A DNA stretch of 50,769 nt, from positions 1-50,769 of the forward strand of contig JAQURG010000023.1 of assembly GCA_028715725.1 (NCBI GenBank), given 5' to 3'. Numbering within the stretch: the stretch's first letter is position 1; each line of letters begins with the position of its first letter. This stretch comes from Methylococcales bacterium. Its GTDB lineage: Bacteria; Pseudomonadota; Gammaproteobacteria; Methylococcales; Methylomonadaceae. A program made the position numbers and the translations under genes. Positions 1 through 9,244 of this stretch are shown one piece after another. The notes under the pieces are model-generated. The model had not been told where the DNA came from. It ran no database searches and saw nothing but the letters and a program-made list of their open reading frames with translations.

Positions 1-54
1 TTCGCGGCGCGGATCGGTAAGATCGGCAAAATAAGGGCGTGGATCAGGCAACAT
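1..54 (-). pseudogene. ISAs1-family transposase, N-terminal fragment cut by window edge
   Basis: An ATG at 54 opens a frame that runs off the left edge. Its 18 codons include FADLTDPRRE, which resembles the start of ISAs1-family transposases, where an Asp-Pro-Arg motif lies near the N terminus. Only this stub is visible, so whether the element is intact to the left is unknown. It lies directly downstream of, and in the same direction as, the decayed regulator at 80-950, so its insertion may have cut off that gene's 3' end. The family call rests on a short motif. Confidence 0.4.
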
Positions 55-79
55 ACAGCTTTTTGTCAAAAAACAGACT

Positions 80-950
80 TTAACAAATTTCAGGGTTCAA
101 TGGGTAGATAGCGCGATTGCCCTGCCTCTTCATAGACAGCTCTTGACACAATCCGCGATTAAATAATTCTGTCCGCATCTCTTCAATTCGCCGTGCACCA
201 AGTCCATCGGCGCAAGGCCGGTAACTGACAATTATCAATAATTTCGCAGTTGAACACGAACATCAGAAAATTCAAGAAATCCCGTGTGAATGCACCGCAC
301 CAGTGAGCGTTATCCAGAATCAGGATAAAGGGAGAATTGTTGCACAGCTTTTCAAAGAAATCGGAGCCTTCCCGCAACATGGGGCCAGTAGTGATATGAG
401 ATACTTTCGGTAGAAGCATGGCAATTTCATCAGAGTCCAGCACATTCAGCAGTTGATAAAGCCAGGTTGGCGCTAGATGGCTAAGATGCTCGATGAGCAA
501 TCTTCCATAAGGCTCGCGGCAACGGCGCTCGAGCGCTTCCGGCAATGGCAGAAAAGGTTCGACGGCTCCTCTCATCTGCACGCAACGGGCGCGCAGCACG
601 GACAGACCGGGATGATGAATTTTGGCAAGGAAGGTATCGAGCAAAGCGGATTTGCCTGTGCCCTGTTCGCCCTGCAAAAAAACCAGACGCCGTTCTCCGT
701 TTGTTGCTTGCTGAAACGCTCGCTGCAACTCTGCCAATTCCTGTGTGTATTCATTACAGACAGGGAATGCCTGGACTCGCGGCCGATAATGCAGGATGCT
801 AATCTCAGCCGCCTTAGCAATTCGATGACATTCTAAAACAGTAACCACAGCCAGAAAGCGATACCCTCGCTTGCAAACAGTCGAAATATAATGAGGTGAC
901 CTGCTTTCGTCGTGCAAGACATTACGCAGGGAGTTAACCGCGTCATCATC
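80..950 (-). pseudogene. Decayed winged-helix / AAA ATPase transcriptional regulator
   Basis: Reading leftward from about 950, the frame gives the C-terminal half of an OmpR/CadC-type winged helix (ISTVCKRGYRF), then a P-loop ATPase with Walker A GEQGTGKSA and Walker B FILILDNAHW. Near 250 the frame is lost. A second frame resumes the ATPase with LLIIVSYRP and continues to a stop at 80. Both ends are missing: the winged helix lacks its first half, where a transposase start is joined at about 950, and the C-terminal region typical of such large regulators is absent. The 183-917 open frame looks like a gene but is only the middle of this remnant. Probably non-functional. Confidence 0.65.
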
Positions 951-1075
951 CGCTCACGCCGCAGGTAGCCGTTGATAGCGTCATGGCTGAAAGTGTGATC
1001 GTGATCGGCAAAATAGGTCAACGTGTAATTGATCCGGCTGGCCGGCAGAAATTGGCAATAATCAAGACGGGTCAT
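950..1075 (-). pseudogene. Transposase 5' fragment (IS701/IS4-like)
   Basis: The ATG at 1075 begins MTRLDYCQFL and continues with INYTLTYFAD and FSHDAINGYLRRER. This resembles the N terminus of IS701/IS4-superfamily transposases, which carry a similar block followed by TPRL. After about 40 codons the similarity ends and the winged-helix sequence starts in another frame, so this is a truncated copy joined to the regulator. The family name is from memory of the motif. A DDE catalytic domain is not present. Confidence 0.45.
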
Positions 1076-1248
1076 AGAAGGTTTTAATCGCTATTTTTAA
1101 CCGCTTTATCCATAATCGGTAAAGCCCGTGCCCTAAGCCATACGATGTTTATGCGTAAGTCCTGAGAATGTCAAATAACCTGATTCTATTCCTACAAAAA
1201 ATCAGGTAGCATGCAAATTTATAAAATGGCGCCAGGCGACATCCGAAT

Positions 1249-3165
1249 ATGAATATAATTATAAATTCCACGCTCCGAATTATATTTTTATGCAGCCTGG
1301 CCTTGTTGTGCAGCACGGCGACGAGTAATACGCTTGAACAGCAAAGACAAATTTTTTTGCTGGCAGAAAAACTGATTGAACGGAAGGATGAAAATGCGTT
1401 TTTAAACCTGAGCGCCACATTGGCAGATTACCCGCTTTACCCTTATTTACAATATCAGTGGCTAAGCAATAACCTGTCGCAAACCGATAAGATTATGGCT
1501 TTTATATCAACGTATAAAGACACTCTTTATGCCGATTTATTGCGCTTCAAATGGCTGAATTATCTGGCTGATCATGACCGATGGAACGAAATTATCCAGC
1601 ACTATCAAGCAAGCAATGATACTGCGCTGGAATGCCGGTTTTATTGGGCCCATTACAAAACAGGCGATCAACTGCTGGCATTGAATGCGGCAAAACGTTT
1701 ATGGACTACAGGCCGTTTTCAACCTAAAGCATGTGATCCTCTGCTTTCTGCATTCGTGCTATCGCCTGTTCTCACCCCTGAATTAATCTGGCAACGCTTT
1801 GAATTAGCATTAAAACAGGAAAATATTCCTTTAGCTGTCTATGTACAGCGTTTAATGGACAAACCGGATCAAGATATTGCTGAAGTCTGGTTGCAGGTTC
1901 ATAAAAAACCCGAGTTGATTGAAGACAGCAGTTTCTGGACCAGCAATATCATACAACAGGGTCGTATCCTTGCACATGGGATCGACAGAATGGCCAAATC
2001 AGACCTGGACCTGGCAATAACCCTTTGGGATAGCAAAAAAGGCACAGTTGCCATAGATACGGAAACGGTTCAAAGACTTGAACGCAGACTCGCACTCGCA
2101 CTGGCTCGCGTGCGCGATAACAGAGCCTATGACCGGCTGAATCAGTTGCTTAATGTTGACGCAGAAATCAGGGAATGGAAAATCAGAGCCGCTTTGCTGG
2201 AACAAAACTGGCAGCATGTGACCGATGCGTTAGCAGGTTTAACACCTGACGAACAAAAAGAACCTCGCTGGCAATATTGGCAAGCTCGATCCTTGACCGA
2301 AACCGGTAATGGGGTACAAGGACAAATTATTTATAACCGACTTTCAACAGATAGAAGCTTTTATGGTTTTATGGCGGCAGACGCCATCCATAAACCTTAT
2401 AGTCTGACTGATACACCTGTTTTTCTGGCCGACAATGAACTCGAAACACTGGCTGGCGAAAGCGATTTCAAAGCCATCCGGGAGCTTAATTTTTTAAACC
2501 GGCAAGCGGAGGCGCAACGCCAGTGGTGGTTTGCAGTAAAAAAGTTAACTAAAGACCGTCTTAAGATTGCCGCCAAACTGGCACAGCAGTGGCAATGGGG
2601 TCAGGTTGCCATTATTACTTTGGTCAAAGCGGATTATTGGGATGATTTAGCGCTGCGGTTTCCCATCAGTTATTTAAGTCAGGTTCAGAGCAATGCCTAT
2701 CGGCAAAATCTTGACCCTGCTGTGGTGTTTGGCTTAATTCGCCAGGAAAGCATGCTCGATAAAAATGCCCAGTCAGCAGCAGGAGCCAAAGGACTCATGC
2801 AAATCATGCCGGCAACAGGGCGGCAAATAGCCCACTCTCTCGGCGAACCCTGGCAAGTGGATAGTCTGTTTAACCCTGATATTAATATTAAATATGGAAC
2901 TTTATACTACAGGCAATTGTTAAATCAGTTTGATGGTCAATTTGCTCTTGCAATCGCAGCTTATAATGCAGGGCCTAATCGGGTAAGAAAATGGTTGTTC
3001 GACCGAAAAAACATCCCCGCCGATATCTGGATAGAAACAATTCCCTTTAAAGAAACGAGAAAATATGTCACCTCAGTCCTTTCTTACAGCATAATTTATC
3101 AGCAACGGATACAGAGCAATGCCTTAAAAATAACGAATTGGCTGTCTGATATACGCCCCAGTTAA
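1249..3165 (+). CDS. slt: Soluble lytic murein transglycosylase (Slt70-like)
   Basis: Periplasmic peptidoglycan lyase that cleaves the MurNAc-GlcNAc bond to give 1,6-anhydro ends during wall turnover. The 638 residues match the Slt70 family in length. Residues 1-25 form a signal peptide with a hydrophobic core (LCSLALLCS). A long alpha-helical region (about 30-470) matches the superhelical U/L domains. The C-terminal SLT domain has the catalytic glutamate at residue 500 in the motif LIRQES, followed by GAKGLMQIMPATG and, later, AIAAYNAGPNRV. It is monocistronic, starts about 170 bases from the transposase remnant and is followed by fabA on the same strand. Confidence 0.95.
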   Translation: MNIIINSTLRIIFLCSLALLCSTATSNTLEQQRQIFLLAEKLIERKDENAFLNLSATLADYPLYPYLQYQWLSNNLSQTDKIMAFISTYKDTLYADLLRFKWLNYLADHDRWNEIIQHYQASNDTALECRFYWAHYKTGDQLLALNAAKRLWTTGRFQPKACDPLLSAFVLSPVLTPELIWQRFELALKQENIPLAVYVQRLMDKPDQDIAEVWLQVHKKPELIEDSSFWTSNIIQQGRILAHGIDRMAKSDLDLAITLWDSKKGTVAIDTETVQRLERRLALALARVRDNRAYDRLNQLLNVDAEIREWKIRAALLEQNWQHVTDALAGLTPDEQKEPRWQYWQARSLTETGNGVQGQIIYNRLSTDRSFYGFMAADAIHKPYSLTDTPVFLADNELETLAGESDFKAIRELNFLNRQAEAQRQWWFAVKKLTKDRLKIAAKLAQQWQWGQVAIITLVKADYWDDLALRFPISYLSQVQSNAYRQNLDPAVVFGLIRQESMLDKNAQSAAGAKGLMQIMPATGRQIAHSLGEPWQVDSLFNPDINIKYGTLYYRQLLNQFDGQFALAIAAYNAGPNRVRKWLFDRKNIPADIWIETIPFKETRKYVTSVLSYSIIYQQRIQSNALKITNWLSDIRPS

Positions 3166-3225
3166 AAATTGAGCTGATTTTTTTCGGTGTCTGTAAGATA
3201 ATATAAAGTTCTATAAGCAGGAATA

Positions 3226-3762
3226 ATGACCAAGGTACACACAAGTATGGAGAAACAGCAAAGTTTTACGCGCGAAGAACTACTGAAGTCCGGGCAAGGG
3301 GAGTTATACGGACCCAAAAACGCGCAATTGCCGCTACCCAATATGCTAATGATGGACCGTATCACTCTTATCACGGATAAAGGCGGTCTATATGGCAAAG
3401 GTGCAATCGTAGCTGAGCTGGATATAACACCCGATTTGTGGTTTTTTGCCTGTCATTTTCAAGGCGATCCGGTTATGCCCGGTTGCCTGGGACTGGACGC
3501 CATGTGGCAACTGGTCGGCTTCTTTTTATGCTGGATGGGCGGCCCAGGCAAAGGACGTGCTTTGGGTGTCGGTGAAGTAAAATTTACAGGACAAGTGCTG
3601 CCTACAGCTAAAAAAGTAACATACAGAATCAATATTAAAAGACTGATTATGCGCAAGCTGGTTATGGGCATTGCAGACGCCACCATGGAAGTAGACGGCA
3701 AGGTTATATATGAAGCAGCCGACTTACGTGTTGGTTTATTTACTTCTACAGAAGATTTCTAG
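3226..3762 (+). CDS. fabA: 3-hydroxydecanoyl-ACP dehydratase/isomerase
   Basis: Dehydrates 3-hydroxyacyl-ACP and isomerises trans-2- to cis-3-decenoyl-ACP, the entry to anaerobic unsaturated fatty acid synthesis in the cytoplasm. The hot-dog fold is recognised from [20 protein letters not shown], in which His77 and Asp91 are the active-site pair with the family's 14-residue spacing. The start at 3226 has an AGGA seven bases upstream. A second ATG at 3247 fits the usual FabA length better but lacks a ribosome site, so 3226 is kept with some doubt. It lies 11 bases before fabB, the usual FabA-FabB operon. Confidence 0.97.
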   Translation: MTKVHTSMEKQQSFTREELLKSGQGELYGPKNAQLPLPNMLMMDRITLITDKGGLYGKGAIVAELDITPDLWFFACHFQGDPVMPGCLGLDAMWQLVGFFLCWMGGPGKGRALGVGEVKFTGQVLPTAKKVTYRINIKRLIMRKLVMGIADATMEVDGKVIYEAADLRVGLFTSTEDF

Positions 3763-3773
3763 AGGTTATGGTA

Positions 3774-4991
3774 ATGAAAAGAGTCGTGGTGACCGGTTTA
3801 GGCATTGTTTCCAGTATAGGAAATGACCGGGCAGAAGTTGTCGATTCCCTAAAGCAAGGCCGTTCGGGAATCACTTTTGCAAGCGTTTATCAGGATATGG
3901 GCTTTCGCAGCCATGTTCATGGACCTGTTAATATAGACCTGGACGCATTCATCGACCGTAAAATCAAACGTTTTATGGGGGATGGGGCTGCGTTTAACTA
4001 TATTGCCATGCAACAGGCGATTGAAGACTCCGGCCTGGATGAAGCAGACGTATCCAATGTCAGAACCGGGCTGGTTATGGGATCAGGCGGGCCTTCAACT
4101 TCCAATATTGTTGAGGCGGCCGATATCTTGCGTGACAAGGGAATCAAAAAAGTCGGCCCCTACATGGTGCCCAGAAGCATGTCCAGCACCAATACCGCAT
4201 GTCTGGCGACACCTTATAAAATTAAAGGTGTCAATTACTCGATCAGTTCGGCGTGCGCAACCAGCGCCCACTGTATTGGCCATGCTATGGAATTAATCCA
4301 GATGGGCAAGCAGGACATCGTTTTTGCTGGCGGCGGTGAAGAAGTGCACTGGACCATGTCGATGTTATTTGATGCTATGGGCGCTTTATCATCCAAATAT
4401 AATGACACCCCCGCTACTGCATCCAGGCCTTATGATGAAACCCGGGATGGTTTTGTCATCTCCGGCGGCGGCGGTGTTTTAGTGCTTGAAGATATGGAAC
4501 TTGCAAAAGCCCGTGGCGCCAAAATCTATGCAGAGTTAGTCGGTTATGGCGCAACATCGGATGGTTATGATATGGTTCAGCCATCAGGTGAAGGCGCAGT
4601 ACGGTGTATGCAGCAGGCCATGGCGACCGTGAACAGCAAAATTGATTATATTAATGCTCATGGCACGAGTACCCCTGTCGGGGATACCAGGGAACTTGAA
4701 GCATTACGTAATGTTTTTGGTACGAATAATGTGCCGTTAGTCAGTTCAACAAAGTCATTGACTGGCCATGCATTGGGCGCTGCCGGCGTCAATGAAGCGA
4801 TTTATTGCTTATTGATGATGGAAGAGAATTTTCTTAGCGCTTCAGCCAATATTACGCAGCTTGATCCAGGCGCAGAAGGCATCCCCATCGTTCGTGAACG
4901 TAAAGATAACATTACATTAAACACCATCATGTCGAACAGTTTCGGTTTCGGCGGCACGAATGCAACCTTAATCTTCCAGCGTTACGAGTAA
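3774..4991 (+). CDS. fabB: 3-oxoacyl-ACP synthase I
   Basis: Condenses malonyl-ACP with acyl-ACP, including the cis-3-decenoyl product of FabA, to elongate unsaturated chains. The thiolase-fold residues are all present: nucleophile Cys161 in SSACATSAH, His296 in [11 protein letters not shown] and His332 in [20 protein letters not shown] closes the C terminus. An upstream ATG at 3768 is only two bases from the GAGG at 3762-3765. The ATG at 3774 is eight bases away and gives the typical start MKRVVVTG, so it is chosen. It follows fabA closely and is very likely cotranscribed. Confidence 0.97.
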   Translation: MKRVVVTGLGIVSSIGNDRAEVVDSLKQGRSGITFASVYQDMGFRSHVHGPVNIDLDAFIDRKIKRFMGDGAAFNYIAMQQAIEDSGLDEADVSNVRTGLVMGSGGPSTSNIVEAADILRDKGIKKVGPYMVPRSMSSTNTACLATPYKIKGVNYSISSACATSAHCIGHAMELIQMGKQDIVFAGGGEEVHWTMSMLFDAMGALSSKYNDTPATASRPYDETRDGFVISGGGGVLVLEDMELAKARGAKIYAELVGYGATSDGYDMVQPSGEGAVRCMQQAMATVNSKIDYINAHGTSTPVGDTRELEALRNVFGTNNVPLVSSTKSLTGHALGAAGVNEAIYCLLMMEENFLSASANITQLDPGAEGIPIVRERKDNITLNTIMSNSFGFGGTNATLIFQRYE

Positions 4992-5106
4992 TAAGAGTCA
5001 CAGATGACATAGATTTAATGGGCCGCACGGCAGCCTTATCCGTGAGAATCCTTGTCATTCATGTGTCTATTTTTCTACCCCCTACTTATTCAGAATATCT
5101 CTGACC

Positions 5107-5961
5107 ATGTCAGATCCAAAGCAGAAATCCAGAGTTCAATTTAACAAACTACAAAAACGCTTACGGCACGCGGTCGGTGACGCCATTGCCGACTATAACA
5201 TGATCGAGAATGGCGATAAGGTCATGGTCTGTTTATCAGGGGGCAAGGATTCCTTTACCCTGTTGGATATCCTGATGAATTTGCAAAAAACCGCGCCCGT
5301 TGACTTTGAATTGATTGCAGTCAATCTGGATCAAAAACAGCCCGGCTTTCCTGAGCATGTGCTGCCGGCCTATCTTGAATCCTTAGGCGTGCCTTATCAT
5401 ATTATTGAAAAAGACACTTATAGCGTAGTAAAGCGGGTTATTCCCGAAGGCAATACCACCTGCGGTTTGTGTTCACGCTTACGGCGAGGAACATTATATG
5501 GTTACGCTGAAGCCAACGGCGTTAGCAAAATAGCTTTAGGGCATCATCGTGATGACATTCTGGAGACTTTTTTTCTGAACATCTTTTATGGCGGAAAACT
5601 CAAAGCCATGCCGCCCAAGTTATTGAGTGACGATAAGAAAAATATCGTTATCAGACCTTTGGCTTACACGCGTGAGAAAGATATAGAACGCTTTGCCGCA
5701 TTCAGGGATTTCCCTATTATTCCGTGTAACCTGTGCGGTTCCCAGGAAAATCTGCAAAGGCAGGCTATGAAAGCCATGTTAAAAAGTTGGGATAAACAGT
5801 TTCCCGGACGCCTCGAAACCATATTCACCAGCCTGCAAAACATTGCTCCTTCACAACTGGCTGATTTGCGGTTATTTGATTTTATCGGTCTGACGAGAAG
5901 CCAGGCAACCGAAGAAAAAGTTGTCTCATTGAATGCCGGTCTGGATGTATTAGCCATGTAA
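5107..5961 (+). CDS. ttcA: tRNA 2-thiocytidine biosynthesis protein
   Basis: Thiolates cytidine 32 of certain tRNAs using ATP and an iron-sulfur cluster. The 284 residues contain the ATP pyrophosphatase PP-loop SGGKDS at 44-49, the cluster cysteine pair at 119 and 122 (TCGLCSR), and two more at 207 and 210 (CNLCGSQ), all as expected for Ttc[16 protein letters not shown] is another conserved block. It stands alone, about 115 bases after fabB and 90 before rnd on the same strand. The 4992-5106 gap shows no clear terminator. Confidence 0.95.
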   Translation: MSDPKQKSRVQFNKLQKRLRHAVGDAIADYNMIENGDKVMVCLSGGKDSFTLLDILMNLQKTAPVDFELIAVNLDQKQPGFPEHVLPAYLESLGVPYHIIEKDTYSVVKRVIPEGNTTCGLCSRLRRGTLYGYAEANGVSKIALGHHRDDILETFFLNIFYGGKLKAMPPKLLSDDKKNIVIRPLAYTREKDIERFAAFRDFPIIPCNLCGSQENLQRQAMKAMLKSWDKQFPGRLETIFTSLQNIAPSQLADLRLFDFIGLTRSQATEEKVVSLNAGLDVLAM

Positions 5962-6053
5962 TGCGGGCAAGAGTTTCAGCCTGTCTGCCACTCATCGATA
6001 AGTCAGTATGCCTGTGATTTTCGGCTAATTTTAATAACTGTTCGTTTAAACCT

Positions 6054-7235
6054 ATGACATCTATTCAATATATAAATACTCCTGATCAGCTTGCCATATT
6101 GTGCGAACAAATAAAAAAAGAGCCCTGGCTGGCCCTCGATACCGAGTTTCTACGCGAAAAAACCTATTATCCGATATTTTGCCTGCTGCAAATTGCGACT
6201 CCGGAATGGGTCGCCTGCGTTGATCCGATAGCCTTGCCCAACCTCGATGAACTTTTTGAGGCGATATACAATCCGTCCATCGTTAAAGTATTCCACTCCT
6301 GCCGCCAGGATCTGGAAATCTTTTATCAATTGACCGGTAAATTACCCACACGGATTTTCGATACGCAAGCCGCCGCGCCTTTATTAGGTTTTCAGGATAA
6401 TCCGGGTTACGCCATGCTGGTTTCCAGCTTGTTAAGCATTAATTTAAACAAGGCTCACACCAGGGCGGATTGGAGCAAAAGGCCATTAACCGAAGCGCAA
6501 ATTGAATATGCCGCCGATGATGTCATTTATTTGTGTCAGATTTATCAAATCATGATCCAGAAGCTGACCGAATTGGGACGGCTTGATTGGCTGAAGCAGG
6601 ACTTTGCCGAGCTGGAAAATCCGGCGCTTTATTCGGTAGCTCCCGAAAAAGCCTGGTTTAAAATCAGAGGCAAAAATAAACTCACCGGAAAACAGTTGTC
6701 CATTATCCAAGCTCTGGCGCAATGGCGGGAAAAAACCGCCCAATCCGAGGATCGCCCCAAAAGCTGGCTGTTACGCGATGAACTGCTTTTTGATTTAGCC
6801 AAGCTGCAACCTGAGACTCTTGACCAATTAGCCGGTGTCAGAGGCATCAATGAACGTGCAGTAAACCGTTACGGCAAGGAATTATGCCATTTAATCACCG
6901 CCGCCAAAAACCGTGCTCCGCTGCCCTTGAATGAAAAAGACCGGCCCGCTAAAAAGACCCAGCAACAGGAAGCCATACTGGATATTTTAACGGCATTAGT
7001 CAGAATACGCGCCGAAGAAAATTCATTGAATCCAAGTATTCTTGCCTCCCGTAAAGACCTGGAAGTCCTGTTGTTCAATGACGATGACGATTGTCCATTG
7101 CTCCACGGCTGGCGCTTTACCATGGCTGGCAAGGAACTGGTCGGCTTATTAAAAGGCGAACTGTTATTGGGAATTGAAGCGGAAAAGCTGACTATTATTG
7201 AAAAGGATCCGTCAAAATTCGAAGCAATACCTTAG
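6054..7235 (+). CDS. rnd: Ribonuclease D
   Basis: 3'-5' exoribonuclease that trims tRNA precursors and other structured RNAs. The DEDDy active site is visible: Asp29 and Glu31 in LALDTEFLRE, an Asp in HSCRQDLEIF, and the Tyr/Asp pair in IEYAADDVIYL. A single HRDC domain follows at about residues 215-290. A C-terminal region with LLKGELLLGI matches the second HRDC-like part seen in bacterial RNase D. The length of 393 is close to the usual 370-400. Confidence 0.93.
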   Translation: MTSIQYINTPDQLAILCEQIKKEPWLALDTEFLREKTYYPIFCLLQIATPEWVACVDPIALPNLDELFEAIYNPSIVKVFHSCRQDLEIFYQLTGKLPTRIFDTQAAAPLLGFQDNPGYAMLVSSLLSINLNKAHTRADWSKRPLTEAQIEYAADDVIYLCQIYQIMIQKLTELGRLDWLKQDFAELENPALYSVAPEKAWFKIRGKNKLTGKQLSIIQALAQWREKTAQSEDRPKSWLLRDELLFDLAKLQPETLDQLAGVRGINERAVNRYGKELCHLITAAKNRAPLPLNEKDRPAKKTQQQEAILDILTALVRIRAEENSLNPSILASRKDLEVLLFNDDDDCPLLHGWRFTMAGKELVGLLKGELLLGIEAEKLTIIEKDPSKFEAIP

Positions 7236-7265
7236 CTTAGATAACACTTGTGGAATTCATAGTTA

Positions 7266-7312
7266 CCACGAAGAGCACGAAGTTAATATATTTTTCTTCG
7301 AGTTCTTCGTGG
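7266..7312. repeat. Imperfect palindrome with CCACGAAGA arms
   Basis: The left arm at 7266-7282 and the right arm at 7296-7312 are 17 bases each and pair with two mismatches around a 13-base AT-rich loop. The outer nine bases pair perfectly. There is no T tract in either direction typical of a rho-independent terminator. CCACGAAG-type palindromes occur as dispersed intergenic repeats in several proteobacteria, so this may be a repeat copy between the convergent rnd and SDR genes. The rest of 7236-7513 holds nothing I can name. Confidence 0.6.
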
Positions 7313-7513
7313 TTAATACTGCTTTACAAACTATATGCGGGTGAAGTATAGCTCCGTATCCTGATTATACTAAAATGCTCCAACATCCAACACAATCATA
7401 CTTTCAGTTCTTACCTTTTTACGACGAAGCACAAGCCTTATAAAAACCGATTGGCTGGGCATTTGAAGTAAATCATATTTTTAATAAGACAAAATAAAGT
7501 GCCTCTATAGAAT

Positions 7514-8284
7514 TTAGCGTAAAAATCGCCCGCCGCTAATATCAATCAGCGCGCCGTTAATATGCGACGCCATATCACTGGCGAGAAAAAGCACCGAACT
7601 TGCAACTTCTTCAGCAAATGTATTTCGTCCCAAAGGCGTCTGTTTGCGGTAATTTTCCATCATCTCCGGCGTAGAATGAATCTCATGATGCAGTGTTTCT
7701 ACGGTTCCCGGCATGACCGAGTTAGTGCGAACTTGCGGCGCCAACTCTTTAGCCAGGGTATGGGTAAAGACCATCAACCCGCCTTTTGAAGCCGCGTAAG
7801 ATCCAGCGCCGTTAGCGCCTCCGGTTTGCACTGAGAGTGAAAGGATATTAACAATTCGGCCGCTGCCTGTTGCCCTCAGATGCGGAATAGCGCGTCTGGT
7901 GACCAGAAAAGCGCTGGTCAGATTAATGTCCAGCGATTTGTTCCAGTTCTCCAGGGTGCAATCTTCAATTTTGGCGCGTTTAACCAGACCTCCGCTGTTA
8001 TTGACCAGAATATCCAGATGTCCGGCTTCAGCAACCAGTCTATCAACGACGGCGTTGGCTTCAGTCTCGTTAGTAAGATCGGCAGGCAAGAGCTTGGCTT
8101 TAATTTTTTGTGCTGTTAATTCGGCCAGAAGACTTTCTGCGCCTTCTTTGCTGGAATAGTAGTGGATGCCGATGAAAGCACCCGCTTTTCCTAATGCAAG
8201 GGCCACGGCTCGACCAATGCCAACGCCGGCTCCAGTCACCAGGGCAACCTTGCCCGTTAAATTTAATGTTTGCTCCGGTATCAT
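7514..8284 (-). CDS. Short-chain dehydrogenase/reductase (FabG-like)
   Basis: Classical NAD(P)-dependent SDR of 256 residues. The cofactor motif TGAGVGIG is at residues 17-24 and NNSGG near 95-99. The catalytic Ser149, Tyr163 and Lys167 lie in NILSLS and SYAASKGG, and the family C-terminal ISGGR is present. The substrate cannot be read from the sequence. FabG-type ketoacyl reductase, a sugar dehydrogenase or an aldehyde detoxifier are all possible. It is transcribed alone, convergent with rnd, with 189 empty bases to the peroxiredoxin gene. Confidence 0.88.
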   Translation of the reverse strand: MIPEQTLNLTGKVALVTGAGVGIGRAVALALGKAGAFIGIHYYSSKEGAESLLAELTAQKIKAKLLPADLTNETEANAVVDRLVAEAGHLDILVNNSGGLVKRAKIEDCTLENWNKSLDINLTSAFLVTRRAIPHLRATGSGRIVNILSLSVQTGGANGAGSYAASKGGLMVFTHTLAKELAPQVRTNSVMPGTVETLHHEIHSTPEMMENYRKQTPLGRNTFAEEVASSVLFLASDMASHINGALIDISGGRFLR

Positions 8285-8473
8285 ATTGATACTCCTAAAA
8301 ATAATTTTTAGCTTTTCATTTGCAATACATTATTCAACCCCTATTGCAATCGGATCGAATATCAGATTATTCAGGTCCTATATCGCTGGCATTGATATTC
8401 ATCAGCGCTGAAATCCTGTTAAAGTAAACTCCAGGTGCCTTACATCATAAGACTGAACTTGTGATAACAAACC

Positions 8474-8968
8474 CTAGCTTTGCTGAACCTCTTCCGCATG
8501 CCCTTCAAGGTTTTTTATTTTTTTCAATATTTCTTGCGCATGACCCTCGGGTGTTACGCCATACATCACATCCACCAAGACGCCCTCTTTATTGATAATA
8601 AACGTGGAGCGTAGAATTGCCATACTTTTAACGCCATTTTTCTCTCTTTCCCGCCATACGCCATAGCTCTTGCAAAGCTCGCCAGTCGCATCAGCAAGCA
8701 GTTCCACTTTCAAACCGTATTTTTTAATAAAATCGACATGGCTTTCGCAAGAATCCTTGCTGACGCCGATAACCACCGTGTCGTATTTGCCAAACTCTTC
8801 AGCAAGCCGGGTAAAATCATTTGCTTCTATTGTGCAGCCTGGCGTGTCGTCTTTGGGATAAAAATATAAAACTACATTTTTTTCACCGATATAATCCGTT
8901 AAGCTAACCAGTTGATTATTTTGATTTCTCGATCTGAACATGGGTGCATATTGTTGTTTTTCTAACAC
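8474..8968 (-). CDS. bcp: Thioredoxin-dependent peroxiredoxin, Bcp/PrxQ type
   Basis: Reduces hydroperoxides through a peroxidatic cysteine, here Cys45 in PKDDTPGCTIEA. Length (164) and fold blocks match the BCP/PrxQ group. The resolving cysteine that Escherichia coli Bcp has five residues later is Asn50 here. Recycling must therefore use another cysteine, such as the one in SKDSCES or ELCKSYG, or a 1-Cys mechanism. It has its own upstream gap and appears monocistronic. Confidence 0.9.
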   Translation of the reverse strand: MLEKQQYAPMFRSRNQNNQLVSLTDYIGEKNVVLYFYPKDDTPGCTIEANDFTRLAEEFGKYDTVVIGVSKDSCESHVDFIKKYGLKVELLADATGELCKSYGVWREREKNGVKSMAILRSTFIINKEGVLVDVMYGVTPEGHAQEILKKIKNLEGHAEEVQQS

Positions 8969-9244
8969 GGAAGTCCCCTTATGAAATTTGCATTAATTAA
9001 AATATAACGCCGCACATACAGGCGGTGTATTTGCCATCATAGTGAGATGAGAGAATAAAGTCCAGCCATAGGCAGTCCACTCTAAATGATTCTTGCCCGG
9101 AATCCGCTGGCGGTGCCGGCAAAAGCACTCCTAAATGAAATAACTGAGGCTAATTTAACTTGGCCCTTTTGGACTGCCGATGCCAGACAGGTTTTTTCTT
9201 CAAAGGCAAAAGTATTGTCTGGAGATGTGCGGAAAGTAGTGCCT

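Noticed and set aside
183-917. A 244-residue intact ATPase gene on the minus strand
   Set aside because: It lacks the first half of its winged helix and loses frame at its 3' end, where the ATPase sequence resumes in another frame. Reported as part of a pseudogene.
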